Counted from the first letter of the stretch, positions 1 through 17,560 are shown. The stretch is 64,000 nucleotides of DNA from Glandiceps talaboti (GCF_964340395.1 NC_135551.1:28428380-28492379); one strand, 5' to 3'. Notes: generated by a model from the letters alone, not told the origin. Numbers and translations are program-made.

Positions 1-2550
<2,550 letters not shown>

Positions 2551-2915
2551 CCTTAATGGCGTTAACTCAGGATGGATTAGTGATCCCAACCAACCTGTGT
2601 TTTTAAACAATTTTCTGAATCTCCTTTCTTACTTTGTCACGTGATTCTATGTCTTTGGGGCAAGCAACAAGATCTCATGGTCGGGATTGTACTCTAATTT
2701 TCAACCCCACTTACACGTCCCACATAAACCTGCTTTCATCTATCGTTGACCTTCTCATTGTACTTTGGACGAGGTAAAGTACGTGAGAGTACTTGTGTAA
2801 TATAGTTACTGTTTAAAGTGCCACCATCGTCCAGAGCGCATTCGTTAACCCCAGACCCATTAGCTGAACAGTTGATTCTATAAAGTTCTAATTGACAATA
2901 AAACAAATAAAAAAA
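2551..2915 (+). promoter_or_regulatory. PTGR1-like 3' UTR with polyadenylation signal
   Basis: AATAAA at 2897-2902, followed by an A-rich stretch, about 350 nt after the stop. This is the only good signal close to the gene. Confidence 0.7.
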
Positions 2916-4606
2916 AAACAGAACATCTTAGATTGTTCCCCGATTTTGGATAAGTTAAAATACAGCCCAGGGATTCAAACGAAGCCATCTTGCCAGTACC
3001 TTTCGATGGCATCAGATGCTGTTCAAATTGTTAACAGCAAATGAAACCGTATACTTTTTTTCCGTAATCCATGAATCGTGCAATGAGCTGGGCTTACCAG
3101 TAAGCATTGTTGTCGCTCATGTTCAAAAAGGCCATTTTCTCTGTCGTGAATGTAGATACGAACTTCACAATCGTATTACTCTGTGGATGTAATATTCTAC
3201 AACTGTACATGTGCTCATAGAAACAGTGCTCCTTTGTTTCCAAAGTAAGTTTGAAACGATTGGAAATATAGGTCATTTTATTTGCTTATACCCAAGTTGT
3301 TTGTACATAAATATGTTGAATTGATACGTGATCATGATTACGTGCCGGGTCACATATCAGCTGTAATCCGTGCCTCCTAGACAACCACAGTTCGAATAAA
3401 TTGACGGCTTGTCATAAAAGTGAAATTCCTTGTCTTTGCTTTTTCTACTTTTTTTGGAGAATTGACAGAAAACTAACAGAAGCTGAATTTACGAAAGTGC
3501 TACCAGCATTTATTAGTTGTTTCTATGCTGTTGTTTCAAAGTTATCTAGAAAACTGAAATATACCTACCAAGTGTAATATTGTCATGATTATTTTTGGTA
3601 AATATTTTGACAGCTATAATTTGGCTTAGGTATTCAATTTGTGTTGGTCCCACGATATGGCAGGGTTAATTACACAATCGCAAATGTAACAACATGTTGA
3701 CGTCATGACTGTATCAATGAGTACTAGATGTATATCAGCAGGCGATTTAATCTCAGATATTTTTAATCATTCACAGCGATGCTGCAGGATATACTAGTAT
3801 TCTAAAATGCATCCCTGATACACCTCAAACACTCTCGAAATATTGTCCGCAAAGCATCGAAATTGTTGGAGTGAAAGTTTGGAGTTTTCAATTGGTTTCA
3901 CATAAGGGGGATACCTGAAGGAGATTTCATATAATAAAGACACACTGTCCATAGCTAAAAGCCAGTCATGAATAAAAAGTATAAATTTAGAGAAATTTTC
4001 CATATTTTACAAGATTGGGCTAGATGAAAGAAATAAAATGCTCAGAGTCAACTTCAATATAGATATGCTATTATCAACATATGCCCTGCAGTCATGACTG
4101 CGAGAAGTTGTTAACAAGTTTCACCCATTAAGGGGAATGCCACTGCAGGAACTTGATTTTACATCACCTACAATTACTTGCTATTTCAGAAAGACATTAT
4201 TCGTTCCCTAAATATTCTTAAGCCAGGCGCACAATAGCTCGTGACAATAGCTCGGGCGGATTCCTTATGTGTGCTGGCAAATTTTCATGAGATTTTGGTC
4301 ATTCGTGGTCATGAGCCAAATATCTAGCGTGTTTGATAATTTTGGCCATGAGCGACTTTTCGCTCGTGTAACCGCCAAGACAGGTAATGTCAGAGTCGCA
4401 CTCTATGGAGAAAAAATTGACAGGATACTGTAAATATTTCACTGAATAAACAGAAGGATGAGATATGGTCCAGACTTCTTATTTCAATGACTGTCCTCAC
4501 TTCAATCAGGACATCTACAGATCTTGAATGTATTTATGTGATAACAATAGCAACTGATAACAAAACCACATATCATTTTCTTATTGACTCCTTAGAATAA
4601 AACAGG
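2916..4606. other. Intergenic, nothing recognised
   Basis: AT-rich sequence without coding-like frames, arrays or long inverted repeats. A segment at 4230-4385 has repeated AGCTCG/GAGCGA words but no clean termini. Confidence 0.6.
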
Positions 4607-4905
4607 TCGCCTATATACTCATTTCACTAAGTCACTTCTATACTCATTTCACTAAGTCACCGCTATACTAATTTCACTAAGTCAATTCTATACTAATTTT
4701 ACTAAGTCACTTCTATATTCATTTCACTAAGTCACCTCTATATTCATTTCACTAAGTCACCGCTATACTAATTTCACTAAGTCACCTCTATATTCACTTC
4801 ACTAAGTCACCTCTATATTCACTTCACTAAGTCACCTCTATATTCACTTCACTAAGTCAACTCTAAACTCATGTCACTAAGTCAACTCTAAACTCATGTC
4901 ACTAA
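4607..4905. repeat. 25-bp minisatellite, about 12 copies
   Basis: Unit of type CTATACTCATTTCACTAAGT plus five variable bases. Unit starts at 4638, 4663 and 4688 give the 25-nt period. Copies drift gradually from CTATACTCAT to CTATATTCAC to CTAAACTCAT. Confidence 0.95.
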
Positions 4906-6445
4906 CAACCTGCAGCTCCACGTTTTGAAAACAACCCATGGTTTTAAAGCAAACCTCTATCTTTTACGGGTGAATCTAAAGATCCATAGTTTTATAATAA
5001 ACTTACCAGAGTCACCTGATCGATATTGGTTTTAGAATAATCGATACATCAATTGATTGACGTGTTGATTAAAGTGGTGAATTGATCGAACGATCGAATC
5101 AGAATCAGAGCTATTTAGCGCTACATAGCGGTAGCGCAAATTGAAGATATGGTAGACACAGTCATGGCGTGTAGTCAGACGTCAAGAGATTCATTGTCCA
5201 GTCATTCTTATCACGTGATATCAACTAATGGAAGAATACATTTATGTAGATTTACCTCGGCGGGTAATTCAAGGGACGAACCGAAGAACGCTTATAAAAA
5301 CGAGGATATTAATGGATTGTCTTTATTAGTGTTTTATTTGCCAAATCTTACTCCAAATTTATTTTCAGGTGGTTTTGAGCAAAATTTATTGATAGAATAG
5401 CATTACCGTATAATGATTTACTAATTCAATGTAAACACTATTTTCCAAGATACAAACAGAATTTCCATAGTTATAACCATTTGAACAGCTTGTATGCACA
5501 CAAGAATATTTACCTTTGACTTCTAACACTGTAATTTTGAATGTTGCACATTTTGTCGGCACAACTCTGAAGTATATTTGACGTGATTCGACACCTATAC
5601 CGTAAAGTGATGCATGTCATTTCGAGTTGGAGACAGAGAGACGTCGATTCAATTGAACTAGGAGATAGGAGTAAATACCAATTCCATGTTAGTTGGGTAT
5701 ACGTCATCCACTCTACAAACACACTTGTAGACTGGCTACTATACTTGTTGACTTCCGGGAATGCTGTGAAGTTCGATGATTGCGGGACAAAATGCAACCA
5801 CTCAAAGGTGTCATATTTCAAGTTGTTGTCGACCTGAATATGTGGTTGTCGACGTGAACCACAAAATGTGATTTCGGTCTTTTAAACTGTTTGGGTACAT
5901 TTCGTCTTCATTGACCACAAAATACAAGTAAATATACATACAGCCTGAAGATAGCAAAGAGAAACGCCGAGTTCCGACTTATGACCTCCTATTTCTTTGG
6001 ATTAAGTCTTATAATGCTCTGCTACAAATATTACTTCGCAAGAAGAGCTTTGCCCGTGTATTTAGGGAGCCTTCAGTATTTACAAGAGGGGGGCGGGGGC
6101 GGAGGAAATCACACATGGTCTGTTAAGTAAAACATGATCCTCCCCATTCTCCATTTGTAAAAAGTGACCCTCCCCTTTGTCCCATTTTGTAAAACATGTC
6201 CCTCCCCATGACAATTGCATAAACTGAAAGTTAATCAATATTTCCATTATATGTATACATACAAATTAAATGATTTTGTATTAGATAGCAATATTTGTAC
6301 ATATAAAGTGACCAAAAGTAAAAGACTGGCCAGTTACATTTCTCTTATAATCATACACAATCTAGTTCGTATGTAAAACATGTTTTCCACTATTGTGCAT
6401 ACTCTGTCTGATCTGGTCACTTGTAAAAGTACCCTGATATCATGG
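4906..6445. other. Intergenic; no supported gene
   Basis: An 83-codon open frame at 5149-5400 has no recognisable domain and no supporting splice partner, so it is not called. At 6085-6215 there are three spaced copies of a purine/pyrimidine-skewed phrase (CCCTCCCC after a TTGTAAAA-like word), probably a decayed repeat related to the G-runs at 9.1 and 29.4 kb. Confidence 0.5.

Positions 6446-6517
<72 letters not shown>
6446..6517. repeat. (ATC)n microsatellite
   Basis: About 24 copies of the trinucleotide, followed by diverged ATC-rich sequence to about 6550. Confidence 0.97.
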
Positions 6518-6773
6518 CCGTCACCTTCAGTATTGCCATTATCAGTGTCACTCTAATCTGAATCATCACTACTGTTACTATTACCATCATATTTTAACAA
6601 CAACATTCACGGATAGTGTGAGTAATAAGGTGAGATGATACACTCAACAAAATGCATCGTTTTATTAAACAATTTTCTTACAATATATGTAGTTTTAGTT
6701 TTGTATTTTGGCATGTAAAGTACTCGTAAAAATAAATGTTGAGTGCTCATCTCACTTTTACATCTCAAATCAC

Positions 6774-7964
6774 TAATTATGCAAATTAAATTAAATTAAA
6801 AAAACTATGGTAACAGGCTTTTGGGACAAGCGTGCTTTCTTAGGTTAATGTATGTGCCAAATTATACGGAATTTGAAGAGTGCATGATACTGCTTAATTA
6901 CTGAATATCGTTCATTATTCAAAATACTCATTAAAGGTAAATGTTGTAGCAACAAACTTCATAGGACAGGCGCGTATTATGAGTTGAAGCTTGCATTTTT
7001 AAGATACAGCCTAGTTACCTAAAATCATTAATTATGCAAATATTTCATGAAAACTGTAAGCTATATCAACAAATGTTATAGGACATATCCGCTTTGTTAT
7101 GGTTAACGTATGTACTAAGTGATATTGGAATTCAAGTATACATTCTTATGATATATCCTAATTACCAAAAATAATTACTTATGAAAATTATTCACTAAAT
7201 CTTTAAGCGAAATCAACAACTTTTTTTTAAGGAGATATGCACTCTGTTATGTTTAACGTATGTACTAAATTGTATTAAAATTGAAGTATGCGGTCTTAAG
7301 ATATAGCCTAATTACCGAAAACCATTAATTGTGCAAATTATTCATGAACACTGTAAGGTACATCAACTAACTTTATAGGACATACACAATTTGTTATGGT
7401 TAATGTATATACTGAATTGTATTGAAACTGAAGTATGCAGTCACAAGATATAGCCTAATTACCAAGAATCATTAATTATGCAAATTATTCATTAACTCTG
7501 AAAGGTACATCAACAAGCTTTACAGGACATATGCGATTGTTATGGTTAACGTGTGTACCGCATTATATTGAAATTGAAGTATGTATTCTTAAGATATAGC
7601 CTAATTACCTAATATCATTAATTATGCAAATAATTCATTAACACTGTAAGGTACATCAACAAACTTGATAGGACATATGTGATTTCTTATGGTTAACGTA
7701 TGTACTAAATTATATTGAATTTGAAGTATTAATTTCATTGATATGCAAATTTCCCTAATTAACATGAACAGATCTCACTCAAAAACTAATCAGGTCTAGC
7801 CATTACCCCAAACATTATAGGTACTAAATTTCATTATAATTGAGCCAGGCGTTTTTAAGAAAATGGTGACACAGACGGACAGACACACACACAGACGGAC
7901 GCATGACGGACACACTGACAGACATCCCCATTTTAATATCTCCCATACCATTACGGTAAAAATG
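6774..7964 (+). mobile_element. Tandem-core repeat element, longest copy (about 147-bp units)
   Basis: About seven diverged units in head-to-tail order. The phrase ATTACC-N5-CATTAATTATGCAAAT recurs at 7014, 7161, 7312, 7459 and 7603 (period 144-151). Each unit also carries a TATAGGACATATGC block and a GGTTAACGTATGTAC block. The last unit leads into AGCCATTACCCC, GAGCCAGGCGTTTTTAAG, then CAGACGGACAGACA repeats and CCATTACGGTA. The same 3' order occurs near 34.0 and 41.4 kb, so this is a mobile family. The layout (core tandem repeat, then microsatellite, then terminal palindrome) resembles non-autonomous Helitron/HINE or 'pearl' elements. That class assignment is inference. Confidence 0.7.
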
Positions 7965-7966
7965 TT

Positions 7967-8094
7967 TATGTATGTATGTATGCATGTATGTATGCTTGTA
8001 TGTATGTATGTATGTATGTATGTATGTATGTATGTATGTATGTATGTATGTATGTATGTATGTATGTGACTGTGTGTGTGTGTGTGTGTGTGTG
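7967..8094. repeat. (TATG)n then (TG)n microsatellite
   Basis: TATG array to 8067, then TG repeat 8071-8094. It directly follows the tandem-core element. Confidence 0.97.
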
Positions 8095-8097
8095 GTT

Positions 8098-8195
8098 TAT
8101 TTGCAATTAATGATGCTTCGATAATTAGGCAATATCTTCAGTATGCAACCTTCAAATTTAACATAGTTTCATAAAATTAATGTTCCAATTGAGAA
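8098..8195 (-). mobile_element. Inverted fragment of the tandem-core family
   Basis: On the - strand this reads the core unit: TTGAAGGTTGCATACTGAAG, GATATTGCCTAATTATCG, then CATTAATTGCAAAT. It lies opposite to the main copy, with the microsatellite between them. Confidence 0.65.
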
Positions 8196-8204
8196 AGGTA
8201 CATC

Positions 8205-8489
8205 ATGTATAATATTTGTAGTTCAGAATTTTGCATTCCAACAATGTGTGTAGTAATAAAAATCTATGGTTTTGCCCATTCAATTTACATATGTGTTTTG
8301 ATCGTGTTTAGTGCTAGTATAGTCAGCATACATCATAAGGATATCGAATTTGTCAGGCTCGAGGCACGACATATCGGAAGTCGTGATTTACCATCGTATT
8401 GCACAGACTTTTCTATCAAATTTCTATGTCATAATCAACCAGTCCCTTTGTGCAATGATCAAAGCTACCCCGGGGACATAACAAAGTAA
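8205..8489 (+). CDS. Possible small secreted/membrane protein, unproven
   Basis: 94 codons from ATG 8205 to TAA. Near residues 20-40 there is a hydrophobic stretch (SIYICVLIVFSASIVSI), followed by a polar part with three cysteines (YCTDF, FLCHNQPVPLCND). No homologue is recognised. An AATAAA occurs about 10 nt after the stop. Against it: no splice context, weak codon signal and a repeat-rich setting. Probably chance. Confidence 0.2.
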   Translation: MYNICSSEFCIPTMCVVIKIYGFAHSIYICVLIVFSASIVSIHHKDIEFVRLEARHIGSRDLPSYCTDFSIKFLCHNQPVPLCNDQSYPGDITK

Positions 8490-8943
8490 ACCACAATCAA
8501 ATAAATTATTTGGGTTTTCCATTTTCATGATTAGAATTCTTCATACTGACGTCATCGAAGTAGACTGAAAGACACGATTACACGCACACTGAGAAGACTA
8601 CTTATATATTATCTGCCGTCTTATTATACAAAAAAAGGGAAATGTTCAATCACGCGTGAAAAGTGTTAAAATTGGATGCAGAATCAGCCATGCGTTCCGT
8701 CTAATACAGCATGATTTTGCCAGATTAGAAACTTGTGTATAGGTCAAGATATAGGCTTCAACATATATAAATTGTTTGTTTAAAAAGTTGATTGCTAAAA
8801 TAACTTCTAATTGAAAGAAGTTGACAGTTCTTAAAAAAGTATAACATTAACACGGGTTATTGTTTGATAATCACATTATATCAAAGCGAGGAAAACGAGC
8901 ACGAATTAATGAGCAGATGTAGACAAGGTGATAGGTAAGACAA
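8490..8943. other. Intergenic, nothing recognised
   Basis: No coding-like frame or repeat structure. Confidence 0.6.
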
Positions 8944-8952
8944 ATACATACA

Positions 8953-8984
<32 letters not shown>

Positions 8985-9066
8985 CATACATATACATACA
9001 TACATGCATACATGCTTGCAGACAGATAGACAGTAAGACAGTAAGACAGACAGGTAGGTAGATATC
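8944..9066. repeat. (ATAC)n grading into (GACA)n/(GTAG)n
   Basis: ATAC array to about 9010, then TAGACAGTAAGACAGACAGG-type repeats. Confidence 0.95.
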
Positions 9067-9114
9067 GACTATAAGCTAAGGAACCGGTCTGTTTCGTCGG
9101 CCTGGGTAGGAGGG

Positions 9115-9225
9115 GCGGTGAATTGATGGGGGGGGGGGGGTCACCCTGTTTTGGGAATTGGCGGTATGTGTGTTGGGGGGGGGGTGTCTTCCTATTTTCA
9201 AAATTTTTGTGGGGGGAGGGGGTTC
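9115..9225. repeat. Cluster of long G-runs
   Basis: Three runs of 6 to 13 Gs within about 100 nt on the + strand, spaced by short T-rich loops. The strand could form a G-quadruplex. Confidence 0.85.
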
Positions 9226-11762
9226 ATTGTGTTTTTATATTGTGACGGAAGAAAAATTCATTTCTACGATGACATGACCTTGACTTAACTGAAGCAGTTG
9301 TTCTTGTCCCTGTTTCTTACCTATATTCTTTACATGTAATAGTACCCAACCTAGAGTGAGGTTCAAACATCACTACATAACATACAGATAGATATATTAC
9401 CTACCACACTAGTTATTGTACGTATCATATAAACACTCGTCTGTTTCACAATCAGTGCTTCCCTTATGTTGCACTTGGCAAAGTTAAAAGGTCCCTAACC
9501 TTCTTAGATAAAGGTAACTTTCATTGATCAAGCAAGCTAATCTGAATGTTTTTTTTCAGTTTAAAAGAGATTGATATGTATTGTATACTTTCTATTTCGG
9601 ACACTACATGTTACCGACACTACATACAAATCACCACATTTCAGTTTCTATTATACATACCAACGTGCCATTAAGTCGGTAGTTGTTCGGAAACAGAATG
9701 TGCGCATGGGTATTAGAAGTAAATTACGGAGCTAACGTTATCGTATATATATATATATCGATTATATCGGCCGGCTTATGTAAGAACTGATCAACTCTAG
9801 ATTTATCGACTGCCTGTTTTTTTTTTCAGCGAATGCGCATAGTAGTGCCCTTTAAAACGATTTTTCGATAAAAGTTTACTCATGAGGAACGTTCATAGCC
9901 GTTATGTCGCTAGTTACAAGTATCTTCAAACGTAAACAGGAGTGAAAGTACAGAAGGTTTCAATAATACGTCATAAAATATATATATCGTACGATGATAC
10001 ATGCTGAAATCATGGATGAAACTATCATCAAAATATCTTTGACGAAAAGACATGATGACTGTTTTAAATATCCGTATTTTTTACTTTCAAATCACTTCCT
10101 GCAGGCGTTTTCCTCTGTGTTGTCAGTGCATTTTGTAACCAATGATGATACATTGTCACTAGGGTGAAAGTTGTCAAATTAATTGTCAAATGTTTTCTTC
10201 TTCAATGTGTTTAGTTCTTCCAATAATACCCTGCAATTCTTTATTATTACTAATGACATTTTATTGCTAAAAAAATCAAGTTGTATGCATTATCGCATCA
10301 AACCTATTATTGATTTGTCAAATACACACTATGCATACAATTTGATGTCAGAATTTAGTTTGCTTTGCGGCAATGTGATACAGTATTTAGTCTTGACAAA
10401 TTGAGAGAAAATTAACACGTCAAAATAAAAAGCAAGAAATTATGATACAATTCAGTAGAATAACGCATTTACTCTATTATTTATTAACATTACAAATTTT
10501 CTGACAAGGTGACATCGAAAAAATATTACGAAAACATGATTTGTTAGAAAATAATTACCATTACTAATCAATATTACGAATTGCTTATCGAGGTGAAATC
10601 GAGACAATGATTAACTCACGGTTTGCAATAACCTGTTTTTTGCCTTTAAGGGAATATTTCGATTTGTCAGTACACATCAATTCAATTGCTTGTCAGTTGT
10701 AAGTTACGACAGGACGCCAGTGTTATAATGTCAAAGTGATATCGCTGAATAGATTAAGATGTCATTCATACTGACACCAACAGTAGATTTGCCCAAATGC
10801 CATATTTAAGATGTCACTGCAATAAAGAAGCAATTGTACAGTATCCTTTGTACTGGAATTGATTGAAGATGAATATACTGCCGTGTCACTAGATAATGCA
10901 AGAGCCTGGGGAGATTAAAATCTCCTCCCTCGAACAGTTACAAATCCTTGAGAGAGAAGTTACGAGACATGATGTCTTCCTGAAATGATTATATTAAAAT
11001 CAAAGATCTTTGTATTTGACTCCCAGTCATCACAGCTAAGTTCGATGCACAGAGAAGACAGACAACATGTTACTGACGGTCCCAATACAGGCGGCTAAAA
11101 AGTATGCCAAGACTGTTTTGTGTATCACGATTGTAGCATCCTTTGTAGTAAAATATCCTATGGTCTTGAGGGGGAAATCGTACTCATTGTTTTCATGACG
11201 ACAGGTACATGCATGTTTGTTTGCGTCGAACTTTGAAATATTAATCTTTCAAGACGAGGAGAGTAGTTTCCAGTTGGCATGGCGTTTACAATTATGTTTA
11301 CGGTCGTTAGTGAACGTCATACGTACAGCATGGACATTTTAGAAGAAATGTCAATTTTGCCCCAATCACTCATTTTAGCCCTCATAGTACGTGATTGTGT
11401 TTATGACTTTTAAAATATTGTTTTATAAAGTACACAAGTTAATTTACAGTTATACTGTACTTTTTTCATTTCATATTCCACTATGTAAATTAAACATTAT
11501 CTGTGACACAAAAAATATGCTCACCTACGTTTAAAAGCAATATGGGTGTGTCTGAGACGTAAAGTTGTTACGGTTATCGTCACACCTCAGTACCTAACAT
11601 CGCAGATTTATTGTTGATGATAATTTGACACTTCGTATTAAATAAATGACCTGCCAACACAGCCTGCTTCTACGCGAGCAGTGACGTATTATTTGCCACT
11701 TTCCGAGACCTCGATTATTTTGTATAGTTATAAACATTCAAACCAGACAGCCTAAAACTAGC
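9226..11762. other. Intergenic, nothing recognised
   Basis: 2.5 kb with no exon-like reading frame. Only a small hairpin (GGGAGATT-AA-AATCTCC near 10910). Confidence 0.6.
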
Positions 11763-11996
11763 ATTATATTATACCAGTATATTGATGGCGCAAATCGTGA
11801 GATCTGATTGGTCTAGACATCGAACTAGCGCGTCTAAAATGAGCGATAATGCACAGTTGGCACGCGTCGAAATTTTGATGTTCACTGTTCGTCTACGAAC
11901 GTTATAGTCCGTGCAGGGATGGGGGCGCAAATGAAACCAGAAAATGTTGCGTCTTATCTTGTTTCCGATATTTTCAATATACTGGTATAATATAAT
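11763..11996. mobile_element. Short element bounded by perfect 23-bp inverted repeats (MITE candidate)
   Basis: ATTATATTATACCAGTATAT plus TGA at 11763-11785 is repeated as its exact complement at 11974-11996, enclosing 234 nt. The interior is less AT-rich than its surroundings. No clear target-site duplication could be assigned. Confidence 0.5.
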
Positions 11997-12000
11997 AGCG

Positions 12001-12053
12001 ATAAACCACCCCTGGTCAAAACCTCTTGGTATACCATCCCCAGGGGTGGTTTA
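12001..12053. repeat. Hairpin with 14-bp arms
   Basis: TAAACCACCCCTGG (12002-12015) pairs with CCAGGGGTGGTTTA (12040-12053) around a 24-nt loop. It lies five bases after the right repeat of the preceding element and may belong to it. Confidence 0.8.
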
Positions 12054-12055
12054 TT

Positions 12056-12851
12056 GCTTAAATATACCTCTTATTAGGGCGTTTAACCTTGTCCTAGATG
12101 TCAACCGATTTGATAATCTGCGGGATACGAATACAGTGATTGGCTGGTTATTTTGGAAAAGCCTTTTTTCAGAGCTTGCCAACATTTACAGTTTCAATTG
12201 TAAAGGTGGAACTTTTTTGTTCATGCTATCTCACTTGGTAAGTCAATGATATAATTACGGGCATTGTCACAAGTGAAACTTATGTGTGTGATAGAAGCGC
12301 CATCAAAATATGTATGATGTCATAGTCATTTAAACATGTTGGCGTACATCGTGCAGGAGAAGACAGCACAGGCTGTGTTACAATAATACATTTGCAATGG
12401 TATTATTGATTTTAGGAGACAAATGTATCAAATGTAATACTGTTGATATTGTACAAGGAATGACACAATGAGGTATGATAAAAATGAAAGAAAAACGCAG
12501 AGACATTAATCAAACTTGACATACAAAAGGTTTGAGTAAACATATTGTTAAATTAAATACAGTGCATGTATTTAGATAAGTTTGATTTGGGTGAATGTTT
12601 GCTAGCATATGCCAACAAAATACTGCCGAAGGTCAACCATGTGATGAAACCTGATGATCTCTATTAAACAAATCAATAAATATCATAATTTGTTATCGTT
12701 GACATCAATCTAATAAAACCTTTACTAGGACGTACAGTTTTAATATTACTTTGACATTAAGTTAGTTCAATATCCAATTGACATATATGTGCACGCAAGG
12801 ATTATTTGAGCTGTCATTACATTTAGACCATAGGTGATATATTAGTTAGAG

Positions 12852-12853
<2 letters not shown>
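12056..12853. other. Intergenic, nothing recognised
   Basis: No supported gene. The open frame over 11944-12249 runs through the hairpin and is not credible. Confidence 0.6.
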
Positions 12854-12906
<53 letters not shown>

Positions 12907-13074
12907 CATATATACATTATTACATACATACATACACAAACACACACTCACGTACATATATCCATCTATCCATCCATCCATCCATCCACACATACACACA
13001 CACATACACACACACATACACACACATACATACATACATACATACATACATACATACATACATACATACATACA

Positions 13075-13103
<29 letters not shown>
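12854..13103. repeat. (CA)n / (CATA)n / (CATC)n compound microsatellite
   Basis: CA repeat to about 12898, mixed TATA and CATC tracts, then a clean CATA array 13026-13103. Confidence 0.97.
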
Positions 13104-13105
<2 letters not shown>

Positions 13106-14641
13106 GATGCATGTTAAGTCGTTGAGAGTAGAAAATACTTTTCCTACATAATAATATTCAGATGATCTGTCAATAGCGTTCCTTGTCCAATATGTGAACC
13201 TACATAAATCTAATATCGAGTTTGATATATATTCCGCATATTCGGCTTTCTTTGAGTGTAAGAAATACAACAAACACAAAGTCAGTCTCACCCTTGGGAG
13301 ATTTTCTATTCCTCGCACTGTTTAACAAATTAAACCTAAAAGTTTAACGTAATCTTCTAAAAGAAACCCCAAAAGCATCTTCGTAATCAATTCTATGACT
13401 TATATGATATTCACCATTTCCGTTATCGCTGTAGGGGCAATGTTCATTTGATATGTTCGACTATCAAATATTTACCGACTTTAGACGAAAACTAGATCAC
13501 GATTCCCATACAACGCTTTCGATCAAGGTCTGTCACGTTCTTTACGATTTATTACAAATACCTTGTTTACGATGGTTGTAACATATCGAAATCGTGCTGT
13601 TTAATCAATAGAGATATATATTGTATATGCGTTACTTCTTCGACTTTATAATTATATGAACAACAAGCTATGGACACTTCTAGTGATCATATTTTACAAT
13701 GTGTGAACAGCATTTATTCTCCGATCTGTACACACGTATGTATTTGCTATATGTATATCAAAACTTTGAGGTCAGTTGTATCATCGAACTTCACTTAAAC
13801 AACAAATCATCTTGAAGCTCATATTGTCATTCATATAATTATAATTAAAGTATGTTTAGTTGAAGAAAGAAAATCTTGCTATTTAAATCCGCTGTTGGCG
13901 ACAGTTGAGCGGAAATTAAAACAAGTTAATTGTCAATTTCTGGCAGTTGTTTGGTAAGAAAAAATAGCATCAATGACTCTGTGGAACGTCTATACTTATA
14001 CAGTGTATGTGTTAATTTCTATTTATGCCAATCCATCCCTATCATAATTACCTATGCAATATACACCACCGTTTTACTGTTGCTATGAGCGGTACCTTAG
14101 TTGCTGGGTGAAGATAATATTTGTCAGGTTTTTGAAGGTTTATCCACTTACCTAACCATCCATGCTGTTACCTATGAAGCAATCAACACAATCTGACTGT
14201 TGCAAAGTGAGGAGCTCGTTCGCCTTCCCTAAAAAATGCTGGGGCTATTAATATTGTTTCAATGATTTAGAGTGTATTACTTTGTTTGTTTCACCTCACT
14301 CTACAGAAGTCTTCCATTTCTAAGCCATATTTATCAATAATTATAATTCTACAAATGAAAAAAAGTCGTACTTTGTCCTCTTTAACGGACCTTATACGTA
14401 GGAAATATGAGCACTGCAATATCGTGCTTAGGTTCAATGATGGCGAATGGAATGCACTGCAACCACCCACACACACACTGATGTAACAAAACATCCCCGT
14501 CTGTGTCAATCTGTACACTACTCCTTAAAGCCTCTAAATCCAAGGTAATCCTTGTAATACTATACATTTCATGTGCAGAATAGGTTTGGTTTAGTTGGAT
14601 GTCTGGGATAAAACAGTACTACTCCATATTCAATGCATGTA
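13104..14641. other. Intergenic, nothing recognised
   Basis: No exon, array or long inverted repeat noticed. Confidence 0.6.
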
Positions 14642-14776
14642 ATGTATGTATGTATGTATGTATGTATGTATGTATGTATGTATGTATGTATGTATGTATG
14701 TATGTATGTATGTGTGTGTGTATGTGTGTATGTATGTATGTATGTATGTATGTATGTATGTATGTATGTATGTATG

Positions 14777-14806
<30 letters not shown>
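14642..14806. repeat. (TATG)n microsatellite
   Basis: About 41 tetranucleotides with a short TGTGTGTGTATG interruption. Confidence 0.97.
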
Positions 14807-14807
<1 letters not shown>

Positions 14808-14978
14808 TTGTGACTCTGTGTGGAGCTGTTTGTTTCTTACCAATATATGCATCTAAATTAGTCAATTAACTTGTTAAATATATATAAACACTCTGGCTGG
14901 TCGTTACAAAACTCAACTCAAAGGGTTTCCAATAGTTCTGACTAGCTTTCACCCTGATAACAGAACATCACCAGGTCA

Positions 14979-16973
<1,995 letters not shown>

Positions 16974-17040
<67 letters not shown>

Positions 17041-17042
17041 TG
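16974..17042. repeat. (TTGA)n microsatellite
   Basis: About 17 copies. The same TTGA tail ends the retrotransposon fragment at 27.7 kb, so this may be the tail of another insertion whose body is not recognisable. Confidence 0.95.
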
Positions 17043-17077
17043 AATGGCCTATTGATTACTTGATTGACTGATTGATT

Positions 17078-17210
17078 GTCTGGTCACGTGGATACATGTA
17101 CACTGCCTAAAGACTGTCCGGTTATGTGGATATATATACACTGCCTAAAGACTGTCTGGTGATGTGGATAGGTATACACTGCCTAAAGACTGTCTGGTGA
17201 TGTGGATAGG
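17078..17210. repeat. 38-bp minisatellite, 3.5 copies
   Basis: Units start at 17078, 17116, 17154 and 17192. Each holds GTCTGGTGATGTGGATA and ACACTGCCTAAAGACT. Confidence 0.93.
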
Positions 17211-17560
17211 TTACTAATCTAAACAAACGTGGTACAGAATGTAAACGTATGAAATCATTTTATGGAAATAGAGCAGTGGTGAAAGCTACGACCATTATAA
17301 AGATCTAGACTATTCGTGAACTCAATATTTGTAGGTGCTTACGTCAAGTCGACGTATAAAACACTATTCCACATGTCATGCTCGACTGGGTTATGCAACG
17401 TCAGCTGTCTACCCTCAGATTACAAACCAGTGAATGTAAGAAGGGATAGAAGTGAGTGTGGGTCTGTTTTTACTGAGTTTTCAATGTCTTCGTATTGTTT
17501 CTTTAACCTTGTTTTGTACTTATTCATTTATTTATTGTACCCATATTTTCTGTTTCCATA

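Noticed and set aside
11944-12249. 101-codon frame
   Set aside because: Spans the hairpin at 12001-12053 and has no domain.
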